This document shows positions 41,004 to 52,819 of a DNA stretch of 64,000 nucleotides, piece after piece. Numbering within the stretch: position 1 is the stretch's first letter; each line of letters opens with the position of its first letter. Both the position numbers and the translations under genes were made by a program. This DNA comes from Microcebus murinus (Eukaryota > Chordata > Mammalia > Primates > Cheirogaleidae), in NCBI RefSeq assembly GCF_040939455.1, contig NC_134113.1, positions 11,022,501 through 11,086,500 of the forward strand, read 5' to 3'. The notes below the pieces were generated by a model that was given only the letters and a program-made list of their open reading frames with translations, was not told the DNA's origin and ran no database searches.

Positions 41004-41484
41004 TGAGTAACTTTTTATTATTAATTCTCTGAGATTTTTTTCAGGTATACTATCATATTATTTGAAAACAGAGATAGTTTCCCTCCTGCTTTTCCAATTC
41101 TTTTGCCTCTAATTGACTTTTCTTGTCTAATTGCATTGGCTAACATCTCTAGCACAGTATTAAACAGTAGTGGAGACCATGGGCATCCTTGTCTTGCCTT
41201 GTTCCTGACCTCAGTGGAAATGCCTCTAGTGTTTCCCCATTAAACAAAGTGCTGTGAACAAAACAAAACAGAAAAAAAAGGGAAGCAATTATATACACAT
41301 TTATGTGTTTTATTTTATATGTACAATGCATCTCTGCATGATACACAAGGAACTGTGACGGTGGTTGCCTGGGAGAAGAGAATTGGCTCAGTGGGGACTG
41401 GCCTGGGAAGGAGATTCCCCAGGAATCCTTTTGAAATTTACTCAGAGTAGAGGTGTTATTTCCTCAAACAATAATTTATTTTTT

Positions 41485-41815
41485 GGCCAGGTATGGTGGC
41501 TCACGCCTGTAATCCTAGCACTCTGGAAGGCTGAGGTGGATGGATTGCTCCAGGTCAGGAGTTCGAAACCAGCCTGAGCAAGAGTGAGACCCCGTCTCTA
41601 CTAAAAATAGAAAGAAATTAATTGGCCAATTCAAAAAATATAGAAAAAATTAGCTGGGCATGGTGGCGCATGCCTGTAGTCCCAGCTACTCGGGAGGCTG
41701 AGGCAGGAGGATCCCTTGAGCCCAGGAGTTTGAGGTTGCTGTGAGCGAGGCTGACACCACAGCACTCTAGCCCTGGCAACAGAGTGAGACTCTGTCTCAA
41801 AAACATAAACAAATA
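41485..41815 (+). mobile_element. Strepsirrhine-type Alu, full length
   Basis: It starts ggccaggtatggtggctcac. The middle A-rich region reads attaattggccaattc, and the right arm has gttgctgtgagcgaggctga, the lemur/galago kind. The 14-base target-site duplication AATAATTTATTTTT lies at 41470-41483 and 41816-41829. Confidence 0.92.
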
Positions 41816-41829
41816 AATAATTTATTTTT

Positions 41830-43098
41830 AAAAAAACAACTAGAAATAGTGAATTCACAATCTCCTCTACTTGTCTGTTCTACTATTATTAATATATTTT
41901 TCAGTCTTTAATAAATAAATTCTTATGGACAATTTTTTAAAAGGCAGCAGATTAGATTGGCATGTGAGTGAGTGAGTGTGATGACAACAGCCCAGTTATT
42001 GCAACTACTGTTTGACTGTGCTGTCCTTGATGGGCCAGCATGTGACTTCCTCTAATGACACTGTGTCTCCCTCTCTATTGCAATATGTTGCCCCAACTCC
42101 GAACGCAGTGCCGGCCAGCGCAACACACCCTTCCCCACTGCACCAATGGCCAGGCCAGGCGAGCTGCAGCCTCCTGGGCTTGCCGCCTCCTCCCTTGGCT
42201 CCTGCCTGCTTCCCACCCCTGCTCCAAGGCCCTGCCTCCCTCTCCTTCCTGCTTTCACCCTCCAGGCCTGCATTTGAAGGACTCAGTTCCAAAACTTCTT
42301 CTGGCTCTCTCTGTTCAGGTTCACCTAAGGTTGACAATCCTACCCTACCTTTCAGGGCCAAGCCCAGTGCCAGCTCCCCGCTGACCACTGGCCAAGCCCC
42401 AAGCCTCTAAGGGGTAGGGGGGTCTTACGGGTCCTTCCTGCCCCTTCTCGCCCGTGATTCTCCTCTCCCACTGCCTGCTGCCGCCTGGCTCTTGGCACGG
42501 CCCACACTATAGGAAAGGAGGAAGAGAAGAGCTTGTGAGGGTTTGGGAGGCTGATGTGCGAGTCCACGCAGGAGCTGGCACGGCCAGAGCAAACGCTTCA
42601 GTGGGCCATCAAGTCAAGATGGCAGAGGCTGGACATGAATGCAGGGCCTAGAAAGGGTGGTCAGGCAACCAGGATTTCTCAGAGCCAGGAGAGGAAGAAG
42701 CAGGCAGGCAGCATGAGGTGGGCATGCCGGAGGGCCCACGCGCCCCAGGGGCCTCTCTGCTCTGCTCTCAGAGGTGCCCAGAGCCGCTGCCGGTGGCCTA
42801 GAGCTCCCCGCTGGCCCACAGTGGCTCCTGTCTTAGCAGTTTCTGCCTGTTCCTGCCCATCACGCATCTCACCTCTGCTAGAGTCGGGCTCAGCTCCTCC
42901 TTCCCGCTTCAGGTGCTGCGTGTGCAGCCCGAGCCTGGCGGAAGGCAGGCGCAGTCCGCCACTGAGTTTCTACATTCCTTCCCGCTCCACAGGCGGGGGG
43001 TGGGGGAGCACTTACCTGCCACTTGGCATAAGGAGAAAAAGAAATAAACTGAGGTGAACAAAATTCATATCTACATGCTTTCTTGCTTCTTTTATTTT
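41830..43098. other. Unique intergenic stretch, no gene seen
   Basis: GC-rich sequence with several antisense-overlapping open frames (42005-42410, 42554-43057). They show no domain, no splice context and no repeat identity. I see no supportable feature. Confidence 0.5.
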
Positions 43099-43249
43099 CT
43101 TTCTTTCTTATTTTTTGTTACTTTTTTTAAGAGATGGGATCTCACTATGTTGCCCAGGCTGGCCTCGAACTTCTGGGCTCCAGCAGTCCTCCTGCCTCAA
43201 TCTCCTGAGTCACTGGGACCACATGTGCACCACCACCATGTCCTGCTAC
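43099..43249 (-). mobile_element. Second free Alu-like monomer, antisense, with perfect target-site duplication
   Basis: The sequence taagagatgggatctcacta ... gcccaggctggcctcgaact is a single 7SL-type arm. It is flanked by the 15-base TGCTTCTTTTATTTT at 43084-43098 and 43250-43264. Confidence 0.85.
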
Positions 43250-43894
43250 TGCTTCTTTTATTTTAAAGGCAACCAGGCAGCATAAAACGTGTCCCCATCC
43301 TTGGTGAGGCTCTACCTTTTTATTGCTCCCATGAGCACCGAACACTCGCACATTCAGGGGAGAAGCCCTCCGGCCTCCACTGAGCCCAGTTACTCTTACT
43401 TGAGTTGCTTTCTTCATGGGCTTGTAGCTGATTTTCAAATCTTTCACGGTTCCAAAATGGGGAAAGAGGGAAAGGCTGGGAGAGGGATGAGGGGGGTGGG
43501 GGCTGGCAGGGGAGGAAGGCTGAGGAGGAGGAGGAGTGGACAGCAGCAAGTCTACCGGGGCAATTAGCTCCCTGCCTGCTCCTTCACTTCCATGGAGTCC
43601 CCCTGACACCCACCCACCTAGGAACTCCTGGAGGTCCCCCCCCCCATTCTGGGCCACACCGCCTGCAGTTTGTCCCTGCTTGCAGCTAATTCTTGTGTCT
43701 GGGTTTTAGCACCCGATGATTGCCTCCTTCCCTGCATTTTTCTCTGCGGATTGTTACTCCTTCTTTTTAAAGAGAGGGAGCGCATCTTTTTTAAAAAAGT
43801 GTCCTGGAGAAAAATATGAAAGAATGCACATCTAGCTAGGCACCTAAATTAGCCTCTGGTCGCCTGATTCCTCACCTGTGTACAAAAGCGTGAA

Positions 43895-43955
43895 CATGTG
43901 TGTGCTCATATGCGTGTGTGTGTATATGCATGTGTGCCTATGTGTTTGTAGGGGG
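43895..43955. repeat. Degenerate (TG)n tract
   Basis: Alternating gtgtgt/catgtg words such as catgtgtgtgctcatatgcg. Confidence 0.6.
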
Positions 43956-44054
43956 CTTAGGAAACCTCCCCACCCAAGAGAAGCCCAGTCCCCTTCTGTG
44001 ATCTCCTCTCCAATTCTGTCCTGTGGCAGGTGAAAGCCCTGTAGTCACTCTACC

Positions 44055-44250
44055 CAGGACTCAAAGCCCAGGTGATCGTGGGTGAGTCACCTGACCTGTC
44101 TATGCTCCCTTTCCTGTAAATTCGGGGATAATAGCACCTATTTCTCAGGGTTGTTAGATTAAATGGAGGCAGAGCACTTAGCATTCTCCCTGTCTCGTGG
44201 GAAGCACTCCATAAACAGGAAGGATTATTAAGGTCTCTCTCAACCGACAA
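44055..44250. repeat. MIR-like SINE copy
   Basis: It contains gggtgagtcacctgacctg, ggggataatagcacctattt, cagggttgttagattaaatg and ggcagagcacttagc, in the order of a MIR. Confidence 0.7.
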
Positions 44251-44269
44251 TGGATGGCAAACATTCAGG

Positions 44270-44770
44270 GGCCCCTATAGAGATAAAGGGAAAGCTTCCC
44301 CTTCACTCCCTGAAAGTTTGCTGAAAATCAACTGACAAAAGGCAGATAAATTGGAGAAAAGGCATACAAAATTTATTCTGATGTGCATAGCATGGGGTAA
44401 TCCCAGTGATTACCCAAGAACCCAGTGGGGTGCACACAGATGCTTATATACCCTTCTTTGTGGGGGAGAGGGAGGAGGGAGAAATGTGGCAATTTGAGGG
44501 ACAATTATTTTTAGGAGGAAATGAATGGGCCTAATGCTCAGATAATGGTCAGTGAATAATTTTCTTTGGAAATTGAATAGGATGGAGAACAGATGATAGT
44601 TTGGTACGAAGTTCATCTGAGCTCTACGTGGGGTGTTTAATGTTCAGTCTCTTCCTCTGTGATATGAGTTTTAATCTTCCCCAGATAATACAGTTTCAGG
44701 CAGCTGTGTCCCCCTTGGCAGGTCTGGTTTCTAGGTACACAAAGGAACTTCGGAGAAGAGCTTCGCCCTG
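44270..44770. repeat. Unassigned interspersed-repeat-like block
   Basis: The words tgacaaaaggcagataaatt, ggagaaaaggcatacaaaat and gatgcttatatacccttctt look like a dispersed, LTR-like element, but I cannot name it. No open frame is supported. Confidence 0.35.
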
Positions 44771-47681
44771 TGCTTCGGGAGGGACAGCGGACTGAGAGAC
44801 AGGACGAGGGGGGTCAGCGAGACCTCGAGGCTGCTTCATGTCAAGCACAACATTTCGGGTAATGTTTTGAGCCCCAACACCCCGTCCGTGTCAGTCACTC
44901 TGCTGGTGCCAGAAGGGAAACACGTATAGGATGTATCGCCCATCCAGGGCTCACAGCCCCGCCAAGGGAGGCAGGAGCGGCGTGCAGGACAGGACACCAG
45001 GGAAGTAGTCACATCGATAACAAACGCTTATTTGCTGCTCACTGTGCCAGCTTCCATTCTCAGTGCTGTGTATGAATCAAGTCGTTCCATCCGCACAGCA
45101 CTCCTACAGAGTGGGTCACCCCGGGTCACCGGCGAGGACACTGAGGCCCCTGCCTACACACACGCCAGGGAATAGAAGTCAGGGTGCCACAGAGGCCGCA
45201 CTTTGAACCCGTCTCCTGCAGCGTCCTCACCTGGCGCAAGGGGGCACCATCCAGGGAGCTTGGAAGTAAAAGGGGCTGGTGGCCCGCGTGGAGGCGCCTC
45301 TCAAACCCAGAAGCCGCCCCCACGTCCTCGGGCTCTCGTGTCCCGTCTCTCAGGTACTCCACACAGCCAGGTCTGTGGCTGCACCTCCCCACAAGGCCAG
45401 GGCCCCTCCCTGGGGCTGTCTTCATCCTCCATGCCCCCGATCCTGGTACGGGGCCTGTCCCCAGGAAGTGCACCGGCACTAATGGAAGAGACAGGCTGCG
45501 TGTGTGTGTTCGGGGTTGGCGGGTACCTGGGCCAAGGCAGTGGGAAGAGGTGGAGCCCCACCGGCCCTGGTGCTGACTGGACATGGCTAAGGGCAGTGTA
45601 GGCTCAGATCACCGGCTGCCAAGTCTGGGCACGGCCACCCCTGGGCGGGGGCTGGGCACACTGAGACGGGGACACTGGCGGAGGACCAGGTGAGGGGCCC
45701 AGCAGGCAGGGACGCAGGGATCTGAGTTCAGGAGAGTGCAAGTTCCCAGAAGGCCACAGTCACTGGCTCTGCACAGTGTGTGGCCATCGGAACGGGTGAC
45801 ATTATCCAGGGAGGGGGCTCCCCTGGGAGCAGGCCGAGGGGACGCTGGAGGACACAGACAGCAAACTGCAAGGGCAGCCAGTGAGGATGGTTTGTAATAT
45901 CAAGGACTTGAGTACCAACAAGTCGTAACAGTGGGGCCCATTTAGTTTAGGGGCCAGCAGCCCCTGCAGGTTACCACTGGGCAACAAAGCCACCGGGAGT
46001 CCAGGTACACTCAGTATGCCACGTTCCACCCCCAACAGGTTAATGTGCTAAAAATTTTGGTGCTTAAAATGATGACACCTTCAGTTAACTTGAACATTTC
46101 ATCTTCCCCCAAATGACTCATTCTCCACGGATAATAAGCCCCATTGTGCTTTTTATATGGCTGCAATTATTCCAGCAGGTGTGGCACTTTATTTTGAGCT
46201 TTACCTTATCTGACATCACGCCCACCCTGTGCGTGGCAGAACTGAGTTTACTCCCGTTTCTCAGATGAGAAGACTGAGGCCCTGGCAGGAAGGCAGAACT
46301 TCTGGGGCCCGGCGCAAAGCCGACTCCACAGCACAAGGGCCAAATCGCCACACTGATCCATCATTGGGTCCACTGTGTGGATGGGGCTTCGGACCCTGAC
46401 CCCTCGAGGCAGTGACCCAGGGAGTGGAAACATTCCAGTGCAGCTGGTTAGACAAGGTTGGGAAATGCGCTTCCAACTGCCCCTGACACAGGGGTGCTTA
46501 GCAAATATTTGCCAAGCGGACAGCAATTTCATCACCCTTGTTGCCCAGTGTTGCAAGTTCCTGCCTCGAACACAAGGGGCGGGTGGGGCGTCGGGCCCAG
46601 GCCAGGCCTCTGCAGCAAGCGCTAATTATTCCAGGAGTTCAGGCTTCTGGGGGGCAGGACACAAAGGTCGGGATCATTGCTCGCAAACTCTTGCAAAGTT
46701 AAACCAAAGCTCCGTGAACCCTAGACAGGCACGGTTAGATCTCCTTTCTCTCACCTCTGGGCAGGTCACCTTTGAAACTGTCCAGACTCAAGGACCTTCC
46801 CAGAAGAGAAAAGCCCCAGCTTGGATCAGCTGGAGGTTGGACTCGGTGGGGCGAGGGAGCCTAACCAAAACCCCTTGCCCAAATACCACCGGTCAGGGTT
46901 TCCTTCTGGACCTGGGGACATCTCCCATGAGCTTGTCACACATGTTTCTATTCTTGCCTTGATCCTAAAATCTGGAAGACCACCACAGGCAGACCCACTA
47001 GAAGCTCCTACCCTGAGAATTCTGACTCTAGTTAGGCTCCTCTCTCAAACTAGCTGTGTGTCCTTAGGCAAATTGCTCAACCTCTCTGAGCTTGTTTTCT
47101 CACCTGTTGCAAAGCAGATCATTTCACAGTACTCCTTTCTCCCTGGAAATACGATATAATGGACCAGTTCCTCCTCCCTGGTCTGGAAGCTTTGTGAGGA
47201 CAGGCACACAATTCCCGTATCTGTTGCTCCTTCTCCCCCAATGCCAGAGGTGCAGATGGCACCTAACATACTAAGTAAAAAGTCCTTTGAGAAATAATGG
47301 TGATACTGGCGATTACTCGGTCTGGCACCAAGCTGAAGTCTCTGTGGATTACCTCGTTTCGTCATCATACTTCCCAGGAAGGCGCTACTGTGCCCATTTT
47401 GGACTCAGCGGCGTGGCCAAGGTCAGGCAGCCCGCGTGGAGCGGCTGGGACCGGAGGCCAGATCAGAACCTCACGTGCTTGCAGACAAGCTCGTCTCCTT
47501 GAAGGGCAGAGAAATTCCAGGGAGGGAAAACGTCTTGTCTGAGAACAGCACGAAAGGAAGGGGGTTTCTAACCTGCTAATTCAGCTCCAGGGGAAGGGCC
47601 TTATCACGGGCCCTGCAGGTTGGGGCTCCCTGTCTACACTGTTCCTGGCTACTGTGGTCAACTGTGTTATTTGCTCCAGAC
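44771..47681. other. Intergenic stretch, no gene seen
   Basis: MIR-like remnants lie at about 45020-45190 and 46190-46290. The rest is unique. Open frames on both strands near 45126-45600 overlap each other and lack coding features. Confidence 0.5.
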
Positions 47682-47862
47682 ACAGTGGTTCTCAACTCAC
47701 GGTGATTTTTGCCTTCCAGGGGTCATCTGGCCATTTGGAGACATTTTTGGTTGTCACAGTTGGATGGTGCTACTGGCATCCGAGGCCAGAGGCCAGACGT
47801 GCTGCTGAGCAACCTACAGTGAAGAATGGCCCAGCCCAAATGGCGCAGGGCTGAGGGCAGAA
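47682..47862 (+). mobile_element. MER5A-type hAT non-autonomous DNA transposon
   Basis: It starts cagtggttctcaactcacgg, then ccatttggagacatttttgg, ttgtcacagttggatggtgc, tactggcatccgagg and tgctgctgagcaacctacag. This order matches MER5A. Confidence 0.85.
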
Positions 47863-48884
47863 AAGCGGGACTCTGCCATGGGCCCTTGGAAAGGTTGCTG
47901 TCTGAATTCCCTGTTCCGCGGTACACACTATTCCCATTTTATAGATGAGGGGACTGACGCGCAGAGAGGTTGGGCTTGCTTTGGGCTCGTATTTATAAAA
48001 CCAAGATTCAGTGCTGTGGGCTCCTCCCCACCCCTGTGGGTTGGAATGACTCAGCCCCCGAGGGGAGCTGATGGGACGCAGAGCCAGGTGGAACAGGAGG
48101 AACTTCAGAGTCGGGAAACCGGGATCTGGTCCTGGCTCTGTCATAGACTCACAGCGTGACCCGAGTAAGTCACTGCCCCTCTCTGGTTTTGTTTCCAAAG
48201 GAAGCTGGACAAGGTAACCTCTAGGGTTCCCCACAGTGACGACTGATGAGACGCTGCCCCTTTGCGGCTGAGACAGTGTCTGGGGGCTCGAAAGATGGGG
48301 AGGGTCCTGGGGGACATTTGGGCCCACCTTAGACACTCCAGTCCACCTCCTCACACAGGATAAATCCAGAGGGAGGAGGATGCGGCCCTGCCCTTGGGCA
48401 GCGGGGAAGATGTTCTCCCTGGGCAGAAAGGACCATGCTCTGCGTCTGCGCACCGGGCAGTTTCCAGAGGCCGGCCTCCAAGCGTGAACTCCCAGCGTCA
48501 GAACCAGACTCTTCTGCAGCCCAGCCAGACGCGGCCCTTCCCCAGAGCGTCCTCGCTGGGCTGGCACGGCCTCCTCTTAAGCTCTGGGCCCATCTCTTCC
48601 TTGAAGTGAGGGGTACCTGGGGCGGGGGCTGCTTTAGTGGGAGCCCAGACATGTCACAGCAAAATTCACCTTAAATAGCCCAGAAGCCAGAAGGGAGGCA
48701 CCCTCAGGATTACGAGGTGGAGGGCCATTTGCTAGGGGCCATTCCAGGGCTCTGGGACTCCAGCACTGTTCAAAAGGTAGAGACAGGGTCCCCAAAACCT
48801 CAGACCCCCAGAGCAGCCGGGGGGGGGTGCATGCTGGAACCCCTGGCTCCTTAGGAACATTGAGGCAGCCCCACAGCTACAGGA

Positions 48885-49188
48885 TTTGGCACTTGTCAGT
48901 TTTATTTCCTCAAGAGTAAAAGGGAAGGGAGGCGGGGCCTCGGCTCGGCAGTGAGGGGCAGCTCGGAGCCCTGCGCCCCCCTTCCCCCACCCCACCGTGC
49001 CTGCCCCCCCCTTCTCCGGGCTCCACTGGCAGCCCACAAGTCAATGGAATTCCTGGCCTCTGGATGTCACCCCAGATGCAATTGAGCTGGCTACAGAAGC
49101 ACTCTGTTGGTTAAAGCGGAGTCGGAACAACCAGGCTGTGCGCTGCTGGTGGCCGGGCACCGCCCAACCTGCGTGCGCGGGCCCGGCC
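48885..49188 (-). other. MPST: MPST 3' untranslated region
   Basis: About 300 bases from the stop to just past the AATAAA at 48906-48901. Confidence 0.8.
48901..48906 (-). terminator. MPST: MPST poly(A) signal AATAAA
   Basis: Plus-strand tttatt lies about 283 bases beyond the stop codon. Confidence 0.85.
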
Positions 49189-49487
49189 TCAGTGGGTCTT
49201 CCCCCGGCCCTCGGAAATGATGTCCTCGGGCTGGGCGCGCATGTACCACTCCACCCAGGAGCCGTCATAGACAGGTATGTCGGGCTTGCCACAGAGGTAG
49301 GCCCCCAGGGCCACATGGCAGGCCGTGACGCCCGAGCCACAGGTGGCCACCAGCGGCTGGGACAGGTCCACTTTCTTCTCCTGGAACAGGTGATGGATCT
49401 CCTCAGGGCTCTTCTCCAGGCCCTCCCCAGTCAGGAAGTCCGTGAAGGGGATGTTCACAGTGCCGGGGATGTGGCCGGGCTCGATGC
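49189..49487 (-). CDS. MPST: MPST last coding exon, catalytic domain
   Basis: Completes Gly199 and encodes [18 protein letters not shown] through the Cys248 loop to the stop TGA at 49191-49189. The acceptor is CGCTGCAG. Confidence 0.97.
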
Positions 49488-52400
49488 CTGCAGCGGGGGC
49501 AGGAGGGAGGGAACATGCAGAAGGCTGGTGTGAATGGCACCCCACGTCTGCGGTGCCTGGGGTGCTGAGAGCCTCCCGTGCAAGCACGGCTCGAAACCCT
49601 CCATGCGCACCATCTCGGTCAGTTCTCACACCATGAAACCCAGGCACTACTCAGAGGCATTCCCATTTTACAGATGGTGATGCTGAGGCTAAGTGCCTCC
49701 GAAGGTCAAAGCACCTAGCAAATTGCTGGCTGAGGTTTGAACCTGAGAATCAGACGCCACCAGAGCCACACTTGGCCCCCAGAGTTTCCTAGCTATGTGT
49801 CCTGGGGACAACAAAGCAATAGATAAGACCCCTGCCTAGCTAGGACGCAGCACTTGCAGGCAAGGGCTTTGGGTCTGGCAGGCAGACAGGCAATAACCGA
49901 GTAATCACAAGCATGAGGGTGTCACAAAAACGACACCAGTAGTGACAACAGCTGCTGTTATTGAAGGCTTACTTTGTGCCAGGCACTGTTTGGAGCCCCT
50001 CACCTGTATTTTCTCCTTTGACCCAGCCCAAAATTCTGTGGGAAAGAAACATCCTCTCTTTTGTAGAGATGAAGAGAATGAAGCACAAAGACCACCTTGC
50101 CCAAGCTGAGAGGATTTAACCCCAGTGGGCTGTGCCTGGGGTGGAGGACGCCTCTCCGAGAAGACCCCGAAAGGTGAGTAGGGTTCAGCCAGGTAAAGGG
50201 GTCTGGGCAGTGGAGGCGCAGAACTCCCAGGTGGAGGGAATCCCATGGGTGCAGGGAATTGCATGTTGCTTGGAGGAGCTAAAGGTCACGTGAAGACAGC
50301 CCAGACAGGGGGGAGGCAGAGGCTGGAGAGGAATCAGAAGGGGGCCTGGATGACTTGGCCTGGAGGGAGACCAAAGGAAACTGTATTTCCATTTGTAAAA
50401 GATTGTTTTCATTGCAGCAGGAAGAGGAGGATGGGCAAACCCAGAGAACTATTAATTGAGAGGATCACCACCTCACCCACATCTCTGCAAACCCCTGAAA
50501 ACAAAACACATATTTTGTTTTCCCCACCCCCCATCAGGTGGGTGTTACTAATATTCCCATTTTCATAAAAGGACTGAGATTTTGCCACAAAATAGACCAT
50601 CACAGCTAATGACTGAAATCTGAGCCATTCGGACTTTAGGGTTGGACTCTAGGGCGGCTCCCGCCTCAGTGTCCCTCCACAGTGGGGTGAGAGCCCCATG
50701 GGAGCTGCTGGCCCAGGGCGGCGTCTATTCTCAGAGTGCAGCGTACAGACGGCACTCCTGGGGCCGAGGAGGGGCTGGGGTGGGTTGTCATCCCCGCTAC
50801 CAGGTGCAGAGACTGGGATCAGCCAGAGACCTTACAGGGACCAGCCCAGAGCGAGGAGGAAGAGCAAGCTCTCAAGCCAGGTGGCAGCAAAAGATAAAGC
50901 AGGGCGGTCCCCGCACCGTGAACTCCACCAAGCAGAGCGTGCTTCCCCTGACTGCTGGCCCGATGCGGCAAGTTACAGGTGCACTTGGCCAGACCTCAGG
51001 CTGCGGGGTGGGAACGATGGTGGCAGTGACGGTGTGCACCACTGGTTTCGTGGTGCTGAACTCAGTCCATCTCGACACCACGGCCTCTGCACCCTTCATG
51101 CTCTGCGTTCCGCTCCCAGCTTACACAGATAGGAGAGACGAGGTGACTGCAAGGTGTCACACAGTCCATGCAAGTGGGCAGGGCTCTGGTTGGCACCCAG
51201 CTGGCTGCCCTATGTTGCTCCACCCCACCCCGGGGGCTGAGCTGGGGGACACCAACAGGATCAAGGTGGTGCCCTCATTAGGCTGAACCACACAAAACTG
51301 CCACCTAGGTAGGTTCAAAAATGGTTGGCTATCTGCCGTTTCCTATGACTGGAGTAATATCAAAGCTGTTGGACAGCATTCTGTGTGGCAGGGACTTTCT
51401 GAATTCACCGAGCCTCTCTGGGACCTGACTCTGTGCCAGTACTGGGCTAGCCCCAGAATGTGCTGGGAGCAGGGACAGTCCTTGCCCTCAGGCCATCCAA
51501 AACAGTGCTGGGCCAGGGTGAGCCCGCTCGGAAGTACAGAGCAGAAGCTCCGCCCCTGATCTGGCCATGGCCACCCAGAGCGCTTCCCAGCAGTGGCCAG
51601 CTCCTGGCAGCCCTGCAGGTGCTGGAGCGGGCTGAACCCTGCCTGGGCTGCTTCCCGAGACCCGGGGAGACTCCCCTTCTTCTTCTGTACGATGACGGGA
51701 CCCGCCCCACCGGATTCTCGAAGGCTCACACCAACATGGCCACTGACCAGACTGCTTTGTGGTCCCTGCATTATACTTTCCCACAGGCTTCTTGCCTGGG
51801 GAGACCCAGCCCACAGGCAAAAGGCTCAGCAGCCACTTCTATTTCACGCCCCCTCCACTCACCTCTGGGATTTTTCCCACACTGGGGCCCGCAATGCCCC
51901 CACCCCATTCTGCAGTGACCCCACACACTCATAGGACTGGGGGAGAGCTGTGTGGGTCTCATACTTACACCGGGCACCCCAGGCAGCGGCAGCCCGCAGG
52001 AGGGGACCGGGCGAGTGTTAGCATTATGGCTCTGCTTTACCAATAAAGCCAGTGGGACTTAGAGTGCAGCGACTAGAAACCAAACTTCCTCCCCCAGCCC
52101 TGCGGGTCCCCCAGAGGCGGGGCAAGCCTAGGCCAGTGCCCAGGGCACACGCCACGCCCCAGGCCTCCCAGCCCCCTGCATCGGCCTGCGCTCTCACCGT
52201 CTCGGGGCTCGGGCTCGGTGCCGCGGAAGCGGCCGGCGGCGCGGGCGTCCACCACCTGGAAGCGCCTGGATTCCAGGTTCTCCTTGACGTCCTCGTACGT
52301 CTTGACAAAGGCGGGGTCGAGCTCAGCGCGGAACTCGGCGGGCGCCTGGTGGCTTTTGCCGGAGCTGAGCGGGAGGCCCTGGCTTAGCCAGTGGCGGAGG

Positions 52401-52792
52401 CCGCCGTCGAGCAGCGACACGGTGTGGTGGCCGAAGGCGCGGAACATCCACCAGACGCGCGGGGCCGAGTAGAGGCCCTGGTCGCTGGCGTCGTAGATCA
52501 CGACGTGCGTGGCCGCGCCCACGCCCAGGTGGCCCACGTACTCGGCGAACTGCGCCTCTCCGGGCAGCATGTGGTCGTAGGGCGACGTGCGGTCGCTGCA
52601 CTGGTCCAGGTCGAAGAAGGCGGCGCCCGGGATGTGGCGCTCCTCGAACTCGCGGCGCGCGTCGCGGCCCATCTTGGGCAGGTACCAGGAGGCATCCAGC
52701 AGCTGCAGGGGCTGCCCGGCGCGCGGGGCCCGCAGCGCCTCAGCCACCCACTGCGCCGACACCAGTGCGCGGAAGAGCTGCGGAGGGGCCAT
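49189..52792 (-). CDS. MPST: MPST, 3-mercaptopyruvate sulfurtransferase, complete coding region
   Basis: It moves sulfur from 3-mercaptopyruvate to an active-site cysteine and on to thioredoxin or cyanide, giving H2S and persulfides. It acts in cytosol and mitochondria. Coding exons are 52198-52792 (198 codons plus one base) and 49189-49487, giving 297 residues, the human length. An N-terminal rhodanese domain (about 25-144) is followed by the catalytic one (about 174-288). Cys248 lies in the loop [10 protein letters not shown] (codon 49341-49339), and Arg188 and Arg197 bind substrate. The ATG at 52792 gives [15 protein letters not shown], as in human [15 protein letters not shown]. The end is EGRGKTH. 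It is head-to-head with paralogue TST. No defects are seen. Confidence 0.97.
49488..52197 (-). other. MPST: MPST intron between coding exons
   Basis: 2.7 kb without further exons. MIR-like copies lie at about 49630-49760 and 49930-50115 (tgttattgaaggcttacttt, gtgccaggcactgtttg). The remainder shows nothing I can assign. Confidence 0.7.
49930..50115 (+). repeat. MIR-like SINE copy in the MPST intron
   Basis: Contains gttattgaaggcttactttg, tgccaggcactgtttggagc and an MIR-like 3' part. Confidence 0.65.
52198..52792 (-). CDS. MPST: MPST first coding exon
   Basis: 595 bases, from the start to Asp198 plus one base of Gly199, with donor GACG|GTGAGA. The exon proper begins at 52819 after the acceptor TTGCACAG, giving 27 further open in-frame bases before the ATG. 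It is CpG-rich. Confidence 0.96.
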
Positions 52793-52819
52793 GGCGGCGG
52801 CGACACCCGAGTGGCAGGC

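Larger units (their letters stand above)
36900..41240 (-). mobile_element. Fragmented old LINE-1 block, L1 sense on minus strand
   Basis: This is an AT-rich block. Bases 41180-41240 (catccttgtcttgccttgtt, ggaaatgcctctagtg) and 39650-39760 are antisense to the L1 ORF2 3' part. Bases 37960-38130 (aagtgtacagtttagtggca) and 36960-37380 match old L1 3' UTR sequences. All are fragments with many stops. Exact subfamilies cannot be assigned by eye. Confidence 0.7.

Noticed and set aside
39650..41240. Possible reverse-transcriptase gene
   Set aside because: Only short antisense fragments of an old L1 with many stops remain. There is no intact frame.
42005..43057. Overlapping frames on both strands in the intergenic region
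   Set aside because: No domain, start context, splice evidence or strand preference. Lengths are those expected by chance in GC-rich DNA.
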